This document shows, piece by piece, positions 27,285-36,528 of a stretch of 64,000 nt of DNA. This DNA is from Caballeronia sp. SBC1 (GTDB lineage Bacteria; Pseudomonadota; Gammaproteobacteria; Burkholderiales; Burkholderiaceae). The notes under the pieces were generated by a model. The model saw nothing but the letters and a program-made list of their open reading frames with translations. It ran no database searches and had not been told where the DNA came from. Numbering within the stretch: the stretch's first letter is position 1; each line of letters begins with the position of its first letter. The stretch is from NCBI RefSeq assembly GCF_011493005.1, contig NZ_CP049156.1, positions 2,914,001 through 2,978,000 of the forward strand. Reading direction: 5' to 3'. The translations under genes and the position numbers were made by a program.

Positions 27285-27627
27285 AGGTCATTCGCTCACA
27301 GCATTCGCGTGTCGTGCTCGGACTTCCGTGGAATGACTCCGAGCGAACCGCATCGCAACGATGAATGAATGACCACCTCAGGACACTGTTTAGCGGAGCG
27401 GCCTTTTGCCCAATCCAATCCTGGCAATTGGTTCCAAATGATATCGGCATCCCGCTCGGCTGCTTCAATGACAGGTATCAAACAACGAGTGGCCCGCATC
27501 ATCGGGCCATCCGTTCCACGCAATCAAGCTCGCGAAGGCATTTCAAATTTTTACACGGGTTCTTCGACTGACGGAGCGCCCTCGTGGCCCTCAGCCGTCG
27601 AAGTCGCTAACTGGCTTTTACACGCCA
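27285..27627. other. Gene-free stretch
   Basis: About 340 bp between the GNAT and response-regulator pseudogenes. Only short frames without recognisable motifs are present, and I see no repeat or hairpin. Confidence 0.35.
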
Positions 27628-28070
27628 TCACCTGCCTACGATAGACTCAAGCACAGTCAGTAATCGACAGGGAGTGAGTGGCTTTGCGCAATGAACGTCA
27701 AAGCCGGCCTCAAGTGCCCTAGCCCGGTCATTCTGCGAGGCTCGCGAGTGAATGCGACAAGCAGCATATCGCGCGTGAGCACGCCTGCCCTGAGCCGACG
27801 CGCCAACTCTAGCCCCGTCACCCCCGGCATCACAACGTCTACTACGACAGCGAAGGGCAGCCATTCTTCCGCAACCGCGCACGCGAGGCTCGCGTCGTTG
27901 ACTGCGCGCGCCTCGAACCCGTTTTGCTCCAAAAGCAATTGCAGAGCATCCGCGCCAGCGGGATAGTCATCGACCACTAATACTCGGGGATTCGCAATCG
28001 CACCAATTGCGTCCACAGCGCGCCACATAACGAAGTCGTCGGTGCTGTCGACATAGACGCGGTGGGCCAT
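27628..28070 (-). pseudogene. Frameshifted response regulator
   Basis: From an ATG at 28070 the frame has a 28-residue lead, then RVLVVDDYPAGADALQLLL and VVVDVVMPGVTGLELA with the phospho-acceptor aspartate, ending in a non-homologous tail after LVAFTRE. The next expected part, NDRARALEAGFDVHCAKPLT with the conserved lysine, is in another frame. One base appears to be missing near 27735. It lies 2 kb before two kinase genes on the same strand and may once have worked with them. Confidence 0.8.
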
Positions 28071-28308
28071 GATGATGCTGCCTCCGGCGGAACGAACGTA
28101 TGGGGCATATGTGCCACCTGCTCGCATCGCAGCCGAGTGGTATCGCCGCCACTGCCGGGCAGCGCCGTAGACTTCACGGTACCCTCCAAAAAAAACACCG
28201 ACAACTCATCGAAACTACTTACGAGCCCGAGCTAGGCAGCCGTGCAGATGAGGTTTTCATTCGATATGCAGGTCAAGGCGGATTGACCCGCCGGCAGAGA
28301 TACCCGCG

Positions 28309-28974
28309 TCAACTTTTCGGAAGTGGCTCAGCGCTACGGGTCTGCAGCGGGCGCCGTTCAGACCCTGCCGCGCAGAAGGAGGTGCCGAGGTCAAGCGTTA
28401 CGTTGAACACTGAGCGGCCTCGCACGCCTTCACGGCCCCGAAACTCGACGGTCCCGTCGGCACCCACGACGATGACCTCCTCCGCTCCGCTGCACAGGTA
28501 GGCGTGAGTCCGGCTGTCGAGACTGGCCGCGCAGGCGGCGTTGCCGAACAGTACCTCCACGCACAGGTCCGGGGCGAAGGCTAAGGGATTGGTCGCTTGC
28601 TCCGCGTCATCGTCGGGCCACTTTTCATCCGGCATCCATACGACATCAGGAACCAGGACACCGAAAGACCAGGTGACAATGGGGAGGCGTAACGCCACGC
28701 GGGGACCCAATTGCGTAGCGAGTTGGCAGAACACGTCGGTTTTAAATATTTGATGCCAGGGGTCTTCGTCCCGAACCAAAATATCGCCGGCCGGGCTGAG
28801 TTCAAATGCGGTGTCAGCGAAGTCGCGCCGGAGCGCTAACGTGCGCCAAATAGCAAGGAGTGAATTTTGTTGTAGAAAATGTGTTTTCATGGCGTGCTGT
28901 CTTGCCGACAAATCAAGTGTAGTACGCAGGCGCGCGGGGAGCGCGGGTAAATCAAGCATCGTCGAGTGCGGCAT
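28309..28974 (-). CDS. Uma2-family (PD-(D/E)XK-like) protein
   Basis: A 221-residue protein with VLVPDVVWMPDEKWPD near residue 115 and FAPDLCVEVLFGNAAC near 138, the two conserved blocks of Uma2 proteins, which have a restriction-endonuclease-like fold. The usual EVxSP after the second block is replaced by EVLFGN. The start is uncertain: ATGs at 28974, 28959 and 28890 are all possible. Biological role unknown. Confidence 0.65.
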   Translation of the reverse strand: MPHSTMLDLPALPARLRTTLDLSARQHAMKTHFLQQNSLLAIWRTLALRRDFADTAFELSPAGDILVRDEDPWHQIFKTDVFCQLATQLGPRVALRLPIVTWSFGVLVPDVVWMPDEKWPDDDAEQATNPLAFAPDLCVEVLFGNAACAASLDSRTHAYLCSGAEEVIVVGADGTVEFRGREGVRGRSVFNVTLDLGTSFCAAGSERRPLQTRSAEPLPKS

Positions 28975-28989
28975 GAACTAAGCGTGCTC

Positions 28990-29195
28990 TCAGCGCGGTT
29001 GGATATTTGTGGCTTGTTTGCCCTTCGGGCCCGGCTTCACGTCGATGCTCACTTTCGGGTTTTCGTGCAGCGATTTGAAGCCGCTGCATTGGACCTCAGA
29101 AAATGCGAGAGCAGGTCTTCTCCGGCCCCGTCAGGCGTGATGAAACCAAAACGCTTTGCATCGTTGAATCGCTTCGCAGTACCCGTCTGCATCAT
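28990..29195 (-). pseudogene. Frameshifted cold-shock protein gene
   Basis: The translated N-terminus MQTGTAKRFNDAKRFGFITP matches CspA proteins (usually GTVKWFNDAKGFGFI), but the conserved tryptophan and a glycine are arginines. After DLLSHF the frame shifts near 29100. The remainder, GFKSLHENPKVSIDVKPGPK and KQATNIQP, is clear in another frame. Cold-shock proteins bind RNA. The two lesions in conserved RNA-binding residues plus the frameshift argue for real decay. Confidence 0.8.
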
Positions 29196-29366
29196 TTAAA
29201 TCCAAAGAGATTGAAGATGAGAACGACCCCGCGAACCAAATTTTGGAGACGCGCCGTAGGCGCCGGTGCGCACTCGCAGACTCCTTTAGAAAAGCTATCG
29301 CCCATTTCCGACGAAAATTTTAGCTTCCGCGCGCTACGGGTCCGTCGATGTATCGATGAAGGATTC

Positions 29367-29630
29367 TCAAGCGACCTGCGTCCGAGGATTCACATCCGTG
29401 GGAGCAGTTGCAAGGCGGTCAAGCAAACGCTGCAACCGTTCCTGTTGCGTGCGCATTAGCCCCCGCGTCGCATACGCCTGAAGAACCCGACCGCGCCAGT
29501 AAGCGTGCGCGAACAATGAATCCGCGCCTTCCGAGCATAGGACTCGCTCGAGATGGGTAATTGCGACGTCAACGTTTTGCGGCGTATATGGGCTCACGCC
29601 CGCAGCCCCTTTTTTATTGGCCGTTTTCAC
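29367..29630 (-). CDS. Conserved small protein, family D (87 aa)
   Basis: Close copy of 11759-12019: GVSPYTPQNVDVAITHLERV and AYWRGRVLQAYATRGLM. It starts at GTG with the same upstream TGAGAGAACGCA. Function unknown; the strong conservation suggests a selected role or a recent duplication. Confidence 0.65.
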   Translation of the reverse strand: MKTANKKGAAGVSPYTPQNVDVAITHLERVLCSEGADSLFAHAYWRGRVLQAYATRGLMRTQQERLQRLLDRLATAPTDVNPRTQVA

Positions 29631-30006
29631 TGCGTTCTCTCATTTGTAAATTTTTATACCTAACGCGCGTCCGTCGTTAGCGTTTGCAGCCCGCTTGCGC
29701 CAAGCATGCCATTAGTCGAATGTTTAGCATCTTAAACTAAACCCGGTAACAAGATACAGCAAAGGGACCTTGACAAGACTCAGGGTTAACGTAAGTCATC
29801 GGCATTCTCAGCCAGCGCGGTTTGATAACGATACTGAGCCAGGCACCTCAAGTCGCAGCTCGCGCGGCATCATCCGCCCAAGGTCGTGCGAGTCCATCGC
29901 ATTTTCGTCGACAAAACATAAAGATGGTGCGGGCGCAGATGCCCACACTCCGGGAGATGCTGGATGTCGGTACACGCGCTCGTCGCGCCGCGAAGCTGTG
30001 CCTAGC
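29631..30006. other. Gene-free stretch
   Basis: About 375 bp between the sensor kinase stop and the family D gene. The part next to 29631 is AT-rich and probably carries the family D promoter. Nothing else recognised. Confidence 0.35.
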
Positions 30007-31296
30007 CTACCGTTCAGTCTGTTCGACGAGTGGCAGCAACACCTCGAATATGCATCCAGCGTCCTCTTCCGAACGGAACTCTATTTCACCTCCGAGCGAC
30101 GCGACCAACTCTCGAACTATCGCTAACCCCAGACCCGTTCCAGGAAAATCATTGCCGGCGGCCCGTTCGAATTCTTCGAACACGCGCTCCTTGTCTTCTT
30201 GGGCGATGCCAATCCCTGTATCAGTTACCTTAATCCGAAAATGATGCTCGCCTACCGTTGTCATGAAGAGACCAACCTCGCCGGTCGCTGTGTACTTCGC
30301 CGCGTTGCCTAGCAGGTTCAAAGCGATTTGTTTGATTTTGAGGCGATTCGATGTCGTCGTGCTGAGGAAGGGGTCGAACGTGGTATTGAACTTCAAGCCT
30401 TTCTCCTCGACCGCAGGTTGTGTCGCAGCGACGAGGTCGTCGTAGAGCTCGCGGAGCTCGAACGTCTCGAGCGCACCGGGGTCACGACTACTTAGAACAA
30501 CTGCATAGTCGACCATCTCGTCGATTAGCAACTTCATGTCCGACACCTGTCGCTTGGCAAGCGCAAGCGCAATCACCACTTTCGAGGGGACCTTCTCCGC
30601 GAGTTGAAGTGCGTTCGAGAAAATGTTGAGAAAATTTCGCAGGTCGTGCGTGACGCGACGCGTGACTTGCAGACGCCTTTCGTAAAGTTTGTCTATGCGG
30701 CGTTTGCTGCGACGCAACTCGTTATTCGTTCGCTCCAACTGCCTCGTGTACTCGTCGAGTTTATTGTCGCGCTCACGGAGCACCTCGCGGATGGAACCGA
30801 GCGTAACGTAGCTGATGACTTCATCGACGACATATCGGGCCCTTCCTTGGTCCGAAACCCTGAACTGGTCGTCTGTCGCTGCGTATGCTTCGACAGCATC
30901 GGTAAGAACTTGCCGAAACAAATCGAGCTCACGCACGAGCTCGTCCAAACGATACCCCTGGCGCCAGCGCCATTGCCCGTGTTCCCTGGCATCTCGTTCA
31001 ACGGCAACCTGCGCGACATCCAGGTCTTGGTGCTCCAAAGCCGCGCAGATTTCCTCGAATACGGCTGGGAGGTGGTCAGCCAGTTGCATACGGCTCAGTG
31101 AATCTGACTTCTCGACGTCGGTATCGCCGCTGACGATTTTCATCCAGCGCGCGACGAGACTGTCTTTCTCTCGGCGAAGATAATTGGCAAGCAATCGGAA
31201 CGGGCGGATGTCAGTCACAGGATGTCGCTGTGAAGTAGCGCGTAGGCAGCAGGCGATGCGCGCTTCGCCGAGTAAACTTCCCACTTCGAAGTGCAT
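30007..31296 (-). CDS. Sensor histidine kinase with RsbRD-like N-terminus
   Basis: A 429-residue soluble kinase. Residues 30-150 (LANYLRREKDSLVARWMK ... WRQGYRLDELVRELDLFRQ) resemble the RsbRD N-terminal sensor domain. A coiled coil follows at about 190-220 (REVLRERDNKLDEYTRQLER). The phospho-acceptor histidine is in RRVTHDLRNFLNIF near 225, the N box in ALNLLGNAAKYT, the G1 box in VTDTGIGIAQEDK and the G2 box in GTGLGLAIVREL. All catalytic boxes are intact. A GTG at 31218 is an alternative start, nearer the sensor domain. It lies downstream of the hybrid kinase, with 114 bp between them. Confidence 0.85.
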   Translation of the reverse strand: MHFEVGSLLGEARIACCLRATSQRHPVTDIRPFRLLANYLRREKDSLVARWMKIVSGDTDVEKSDSLSRMQLADHLPAVFEEICAALEHQDLDVAQVAVERDAREHGQWRWRQGYRLDELVRELDLFRQVLTDAVEAYAATDDQFRVSDQGRARYVVDEVISYVTLGSIREVLRERDNKLDEYTRQLERTNNELRRSKRRIDKLYERRLQVTRRVTHDLRNFLNIFSNALQLAEKVPSKVVIALALAKRQVSDMKLLIDEMVDYAVVLSSRDPGALETFELRELYDDLVAATQPAVEEKGLKFNTTFDPFLSTTTSNRLKIKQIALNLLGNAAKYTATGEVGLFMTTVGEHHFRIKVTDTGIGIAQEDKERVFEEFERAAGNDFPGTGLGLAIVRELVASLGGEIEFRSEEDAGCIFEVLLPLVEQTER

Positions 31297-31409
31297 ATTA
31301 GAAAATTATACCCGCGCCAATTGGGGATTTTTAGATGAGCTTGTCGATAAAAGACGGTCGGTGGCGCCGGCGCGGGGCCCTGGAGGTCGCGCCAACGAAA
31401 TCAAGTGAG

Positions 31410-33050
31410 CTAGTGCTCCGGCTCGTTCGAGGCCCGAGCCCTTCGCAAGAACTCTTCTAAACTTGTGGCATCCACCGGCTTCGTCATGTGAGCGTCAAAG
31501 CCTGCCTCTATCGCAGCTATCTTGTCCGAATCAGATGCATATCCCGTAATCGCGACGAAGGTCGTATTCGCCAGACAGTCAAGGCTACGCATTGCCCGTA
31601 TGAGCGCGTAGCCGTCCATGTCCGGGAGTCCGATGTCACTCAGCACAACCTCAGGCCGCCACTCCTTGGCGATGGCAAGCGCTTCGGCCGCGTTATAAGC
31701 CACGCGAGCAGTATTGCCCGAAAGCTGCAGATACAGCGCAAGCGCGTCCGCTGTATCGTGATTGTCTTCGGCAATCAAAATGGACATTGGCATGGTCGAC
31801 GCCGCAACCTCGACGCGCCCGGTGGGCGGTATGTCCTGAGGACTCGCACGGCGAAGCCTCAGCGTGAACTCGCTTCCGCGTCCGACGCCCTCGCTTTGAG
31901 CGACCAACGTCCCGCCGTGCAACTCGGCTAGTTTTCGAGCGAGCGTCAAACCCAGGCCCATTCCTCCGATGGACCGGGCGAGTGGCCGCTTCCCCTGCTT
32001 AAACAGCAAAAATATCGCGTCAATTTCTTCTTGCGCGATTCCAACGCCGTTGTCAGTCACGCGAATGAATACGCTCGAGTCCGCGCCTTCGACCTTCAGG
32101 TGTATGCGCCCGTTGGTCGGCGTGTATATGGCAGCATTCTCCAACATGTTAGCTATGACAATTGAACTCTGAGTCCGGTCGGCGAACGCATATAGCGTAG
32201 CGTCGACGGAGGTTGAAATCGTGTGCCCTCGGTCGACGATGGCGGCATTGGTAAGCTCAAGCGCGTTCTCAATCAAGTCCTTTACGGAAACCGGTTCGAT
32301 GTTCAGTTGCATGACGCCGGTAGTTGCTAGCGACGTCGATAGCAGGTCATCGACAATGTGACCCATCTGTTCGACGTAACGTCGGACAAGCCCGCGTGCC
32401 CATGCGCGCTCTGCGTCGGTGGCTTCGGGTCGGTCGACAATTGCGATACCGGTCTGAATTGGGGCGAGCGGTGCTCGCAGCTCATGGGCAAGCATGGCAA
32501 GAAACTCTTGCTGGTGTTGCTCGGCTGCCTCGAGGCGACGTCGCATCTCCAGCAACTCTTCCGATGCCTGCCGTTTTTCAAGATGCAGCACGGCGTGTTC
32601 CGCCAGACTTATCAGCGTTGTCTTCTCGGATTCACTTAAATTCCTAGGTTCATGAGCAATAACGCACAGGGTCCCGAGGGCAGTTCCATCCGATGCTTTT
32701 AGTACGGCACCCACGTAGAAGACCACGTTGCGCTCACCGACTACTTGGGGATGGTTCCGAAACTCGTCGTCAGCGGTTGCGTCTGAAATCACGAGGATAT
32801 CGTTGGTCAGGAGGGCCTGCGCGCAAAGCGACTCCTCACGCTTGGTCGGCTGAGGCTCGATGCCCCATGCAGACTTACACCACTCTCGCGCGTCGTCAAT
32901 GAAGTTTAGCAAGGCAATCGGCGTCTGCAAGAGACTCGCAGCGAGCTTGGTAATGGCGTCGAAATGCGCCTCCGCCGGGGTGTCAAGAATCCCGAGTGTC
33001 TTTAGCTTTTGTAATCGATGAGATTCATTAAAGGGAACGGCGGCGGCCAT
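31410..33050 (-). CDS. Hybrid sensor histidine kinase (GAF-HisKA-HATPase-REC)
   Basis: From the ATG at 33050 the protein has 546 residues. A GAF-like sensor spans 20-155 (AITKLAASLLQTPIALLNF ... ALGTLCVIA). The dimerisation histidine is His189 in FLAMLAHELRAPL. The ATPase domain has NMLENAAIYTPT, VTDNGVGIAQEE and GGMGLGLTLARKL. A C-terminal receiver domain starts near 415 with ILIAEDNHDTADAL and VVLSDIGLPDMDGY, followed by the ITGYA and MTKPVD residues. No membrane segment, so it senses a cytoplasmic signal. With the kinase downstream and the CheB-like gene opposite it forms a signalling cluster. Confidence 0.9.
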   Translation of the reverse strand: MAAAVPFNESHRLQKLKTLGILDTPAEAHFDAITKLAASLLQTPIALLNFIDDAREWCKSAWGIEPQPTKREESLCAQALLTNDILVISDATADDEFRNHPQVVGERNVVFYVGAVLKASDGTALGTLCVIAHEPRNLSESEKTTLISLAEHAVLHLEKRQASEELLEMRRRLEAAEQHQQEFLAMLAHELRAPLAPIQTGIAIVDRPEATDAERAWARGLVRRYVEQMGHIVDDLLSTSLATTGVMQLNIEPVSVKDLIENALELTNAAIVDRGHTISTSVDATLYAFADRTQSSIVIANMLENAAIYTPTNGRIHLKVEGADSSVFIRVTDNGVGIAQEEIDAIFLLFKQGKRPLARSIGGMGLGLTLARKLAELHGGTLVAQSEGVGRGSEFTLRLRRASPQDIPPTGRVEVAASTMPMSILIAEDNHDTADALALYLQLSGNTARVAYNAAEALAIAKEWRPEVVLSDIGLPDMDGYALIRAMRSLDCLANTTFVAITGYASDSDKIAAIEAGFDAHMTKPVDATSLEEFLRRARASNEPEH

Positions 33051-33474
33051 GACAAAAGACTTTTCGAGAGGGAGGCACCACGAAAGGGGCAATAACCATT
33101 CCGCTGCTGAAAGGTGTCTGTCCTAAAACTACCACACGCTGGGTTACAGACAAGCGAGCCCGACGCACTATCGACCCTTGCGGCACGTTTGCCCGAGTCA
33201 GCGGCCGAATCGGAAGCCCTAACACCAGCGGTGCCCGGACTGGGCGCCCATTGGCGTTCCCGCATTCGTACAAGCTATCCGTCTCCGGTTAACTCAGCCT
33301 GTTTCGCGTCTGTTTCTGTTTCGAAGCGACGGACGAGTACTGGGGCAAGTGCAAACTGCCGTCCGAAAAGGACCCTTACTCGAGCCTTCGCCGAGGAGGT
33401 GGGGTGAACTAGCCTTAAACGAAAGGTTGTTTGGCGAAGCCTGCGGCCGCGCTCGAGTAAAAGTGACTTCGGAA
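33051..33474. other. Divergent intergenic region between hybrid kinase and CheB-like gene
   Basis: About 420 bp that must hold promoters for both directions. Short open frames here have no recognisable motif. No palindrome stood out. Confidence 0.35.
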
Positions 33475-34146
33475 ATGAATAGGAAGCGTGACATTGCAGT
33501 TATCGGCGCTTCACTTGGTGGAACCCAAGCGCTCTGTCGTATTGCGGCGTCTCTTCCGGCGAGTTTCCCCGGTGCAATACTTGTTGTTCTGCATACCGCC
33601 GCCGATAGCCCACCGCTCACGGTTCATATCGTCAGTCGGCACACGCCTTTGCGTGTGACCTACGGCCGCAACGGAGACGAGATTCGGTCCGGATGTATTT
33701 ACGTCGCTCCCGCCGACCATCACTTGGTCGTGCCATCTCCTGGAATGCTCGGCTTGGACCGTGGCCCGAGGGTCCGATATTCGCGGCCAGCCGTCGACAA
33801 ATTGTTCGAGTCCGCCGCGATTGTGTATGGGTCGCGAGTAGTCGGAGTCGTTTTAACTGGTGGGGGGCGTGACGGTACGGACGGAATTCGGAGGATAAAG
33901 GAAAAAGGCGGTTTGGGTATTGTGCAGCATCCGAGCGAAGCGCTTAACTCGCAGATGCCGATGGGCGCACTGGACGGCGGGCACGCGGACCTTTGCGTGT
34001 CGCTAGACGAGGTCGGGCCGGTGCTTATCGAGCTAGCCAAGGGAACCGACGTGCACGCAACGGGACTTCTATCGTCAACTGATTATCGCCGAACACTTGA
34101 TACAAATCTGTGTTGGTCGGAAACGCGCGTAGCCACCGACACATAA
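33475..34146 (+). CDS. Stand-alone CheB-type methylesterase domain
   Basis: From the ATG at 33475 the protein has 223 residues and no receiver domain. The catalytic serine is Ser13 in VIGASLGGTQAL, the histidine His40 in VVLHTAAD, and the aspartate Asp133 in LTGGGRDGTDGI. IYVAPADHHL is also typical. CheB hydrolyses methyl-glutamates on chemoreceptors, but none and no CheR are in the window, so the domain may serve another signalling role. It is divergent from the hybrid kinase, and its 3' end overlaps the opposing pseudogene. Confidence 0.85.
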   Translation: MNRKRDIAVIGASLGGTQALCRIAASLPASFPGAILVVLHTAADSPPLTVHIVSRHTPLRVTYGRNGDEIRSGCIYVAPADHHLVVPSPGMLGLDRGPRVRYSRPAVDKLFESAAIVYGSRVVGVVLTGGGRDGTDGIRRIKEKGGLGIVQHPSEALNSQMPMGALDGGHADLCVSLDEVGPVLIELAKGTDVHATGLLSSTDYRRTLDTNLCWSETRVATDT

Positions 34147-34790
34147 CCACGTGTCAGGACACCCACCCCCTGCTGCCGTCGAGTTTTCCGATGCGGTTGA
34201 GGCGGCTTCTGACTCACGGCCCAAACGACACGTGCAAGAGCTTAAGGCCGCGCGGACCTGACCGCCGCGTGCCAGTTCCGTTGACGACAGCGGGCGACGG
34301 TTGAACGTACCGTACGCTGACGCCTCAATGATGGCTGGAACTCGTTCGGCTTTAAGCAAGCCTTCCACCATTCGCGTTTCGGCCTTGGCGATACTATGAA
34401 GGGACGCAACAGACAACTGACGGCCGAAAATCTCGAGCGCTACGCACAAGCATGCGTGCTCGACATCGCCCATTAGCCAAACACTCTCTTCCTTTCGGGT
34501 AGCGTCGATATGCATCATCGCCGCGAGCGCTTGTTGTATCTCCGCAATCTCGTCTGGGTGGTATCCGATGAGACAAAGCTCCTCAGCAACAAGCAGCTGT
34601 CGACCCAGAGTCGTAGACAGTTCGCGCGAGCCGTGACCTCGTCGAACGCACCCAGACCCACATAGCATTGAAGAAGCATGGCCTCGGTTATGGGTTCGCG
34701 TCCTTCAGGGAACGGGGGCACCAAAAGATGGTCATAGAAACGGCCATTCCGTGAACATCTAAGTTCATATTTTCTAGGTCGCGCCCTCAT
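34075..34790 (-). pseudogene. Frameshifted hypothetical gene
   Basis: The first frame from 34790 reads MRARPRKYELRCSRNGRFYD, then ITEAMLLQCYVGLGAFDEV. After about 34635 the natural continuation, LGRQLLVAEELCLIGYHPDE followed by IQQALAAM and VASLHSIAKAETRM, lies in another frame. One base is probably missing. Small proteins of this pattern occur on Burkholderia-type plasmids; function unknown. The extreme C-terminus overlaps cheB and is not convincing. Confidence 0.6.
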
Positions 34791-34795
34791 TCCGC

Positions 34796-35095
34796 GTGGC
34801 GCAAGGGGAACGCGACTGTCCATTTTTCTGGCCAAAGAAACCAAAAAAGACTGGCGAGCTGAGGTGTTTCGCCCGCAATTGCCCCGACCCCAAGCATATC
34901 CGTGAGCGGCACGAACATCCACACACTTACGAGATTTTGGACCATAACCATCGACACTGGCACGACGAGCACCATCAGCATACGAATGATTTTGATTGGA
35001 ACGGTGAGGAGTCGCTCACGCATCGTCATCAGCATGCGCCTATCACTCACACACACGCGCACTTTCCCGACATCCATCACCGGCATATCCATTGA
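34796..35095 (+). CDS. Histidine-rich, probably metal-binding protein
   Basis: The last 63 residues contain more than 20 histidines in two imperfect repeats: RHEHPHTYEILDHNHRHWHD followed by EHHQH, and THRHQHAPITHTHAHFPDIH followed by HRHIH. They are joined by a linker NDFDWNGEES. Such stretches bind Ni, Zn, Cu or Co and resemble the histidine-rich small proteins found near metal transporter genes. The N-terminal 35 residues (from a GTG at 34796) are not convincing and the true start may be later. It is convergent with chrA. No signal peptide seen. Confidence 0.6.
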   Translation: MAQGERDCPFFWPKKPKKTGELRCFARNCPDPKHIRERHEHPHTYEILDHNHRHWHDEHHQHTNDFDWNGEESLTHRHQHAPITHTHAHFPDIHHRHIH

Positions 35096-35184
35096 CGCGC
35101 GGAGGACAGTACAAGGCTATTTGGCCTTCTATTTACGTGCGGCTGCGTGGGCAGCATCGGCGACTGGTGCAGAAGAAAGGTCGC

Positions 35185-36528
35185 TCAAAAAACAAATAGT
35201 CTTAGTGCGAGTCCGATGACACCGCATGTGAGCACGACGGGTATCACCCCGACTTTGAACCGGAACAGTGCGATACCGGCAGCCACACCTATAAGCAGCG
35301 AGGGCCATTCGAATCTGCCCGGCATGCCATGTGGCCACAACACGTGAAGGGCGAAAAACACGGCGAGGTTCACGATGACGCCAACCACAGCGGAAGTGAC
35401 GGCCGTCAAAGGCGCAGTAAATTTCAGATTACCGTGAGTCGTTTCGATGAAGGGACCGCCGAGCAGAATGAACAGGAAAGACGGCAGGAACGTAAAGAAC
35501 GTCACCACGACGGATGCGGCGACAGCGGAGGCGAAGATTGCGTCCGGTCCGAACACAGCCTTGGTCCAGCCACCCACGAACCCGACGAAGGAAACGACCA
35601 TGATGAGCGGTCCCGGCGTCGTCTCTCCGAGCGCCAAACCATCTATCATCTGCAGTCCGGTCAACCAGTGGTAGTTATCGACGGCACCCTGGTAGACGTA
35701 CGGCAACACCGCATACGCGCCTCCGAAAGTTAGCAGGGCGGCCTTCGTAAAGAACCAGGCCATTTGCGTAAGCGTTCCCGTCCAGCCGTACACAAACGAA
35801 AGTACAGAGATGGCCGCGAGCCATATAAGCAAGAAGGTCGCAAGCACGACAGCGAATCGCTTCCATGTGAAGAGCGCGTGTCGAGGGGTGGGTGTGTCGT
35901 CGTCGAGGAGTGCGGGACCGAACGCCTTGTCACCGGCCTTATGTCCTCCGCCGACCACGAATCTGGATGGAGCGTATTTACCTCCAAAATGACCAATGAT
36001 GCCGGCCACCAGGACGATGAGAGGGAACGGAATATTGGCGACGAAGATAGCGAGGAATGCTGCCGCAGCAATTGACCACAGCCACGCGTTCTTCAGTGCG
36101 CGAGAGCCAATCCTGTACGCGGCGAAGACGACGATGGCCGTGACCGCCGGCTTGATGCCGTAAAGCACGCCTGCGACGGCCGGGACACTGCCAAAGGCCA
36201 TGTAGACCCAGGACAGTCCTATCAGAATGAAAAGCGACGGAAGAACGAAAAATCCCCCGGCGATTATGCCGCCCCACGTGCGGTGCATCAGCCAACCGAT
36301 GTATGTGGCCAACTGCTGCGCCTCCGGTCCGGGAAGGACCATGCAGTAGTTCAACGCGTGCAGGAATCGCTTCTCGGAAATCCAGCGTTTTCGCTCGACC
36401 AGGTCCTGATGCATGATGGCAATCTGCCCGGCCGGGCCTCCAAAGCTGATAAAGCCTAGCTTGAGCCAGTACCAAAGCGCCTGGCCGAAGGTCACCGACT
36501 CGACCGCCTGAATGCGCTGATTGCTCAT
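35185..36528 (-). CDS. chrA: ChrA chromate efflux transporter
   Basis: From the ATG at 36528 the protein has 447 residues with about 10-12 hydrophobic segments. The two homologous CHR halves each start with the family signature: FISFGGPAGQIAIMHQDLV near residue 25 and LLTFGGAYAVLPYVYQGAV near 260. The PGPEAQQLATYIG and ETTPGPLIMVVSFVGF blocks are also typical. ChrA exports chromate. The frame stays open upstream to 36747, but the family N-terminus begins at 36528. No chrB regulator is adjacent. Confidence 0.92.
   Translation of the reverse strand: MSNQRIQAVESVTFGQALWYWLKLGFISFGGPAGQIAIMHQDLVERKRWISEKRFLHALNYCMVLPGPEAQQLATYIGWLMHRTWGGIIAGGFFVLPSLFILIGLSWVYMAFGSVPAVAGVLYGIKPAVTAIVVFAAYRIGSRALKNAWLWSIAAAAFLAIFVANIPFPLIVLVAGIIGHFGGKYAPSRFVVGGGHKAGDKAFGPALLDDDTPTPRHALFTWKRFAVVLATFLLIWLAAISVLSFVYGWTGTLTQMAWFFTKAALLTFGGAYAVLPYVYQGAVDNYHWLTGLQMIDGLALGETTPGPLIMVVSFVGFVGGWTKAVFGPDAIFASAVAASVVVTFFTFLPSFLFILLGGPFIETTHGNLKFTAPLTAVTSAVVGVIVNLAVFFALHVLWPHGMPGRFEWPSLLIGVAAGIALFRFKVGVIPVVLTCGVIGLALRLFVF

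Noticed and set aside
29103..29459. 118-codon plus-strand frame
   Set aside because: Antisense to the cspA remnant and the family D gene, with no motif of its own.
34787..35092. Hydrophobic 101-codon frame on the minus strand
   Set aside because: Its methionine- and valine-rich sequence is the antisense of histidine codons of the plus-strand protein.
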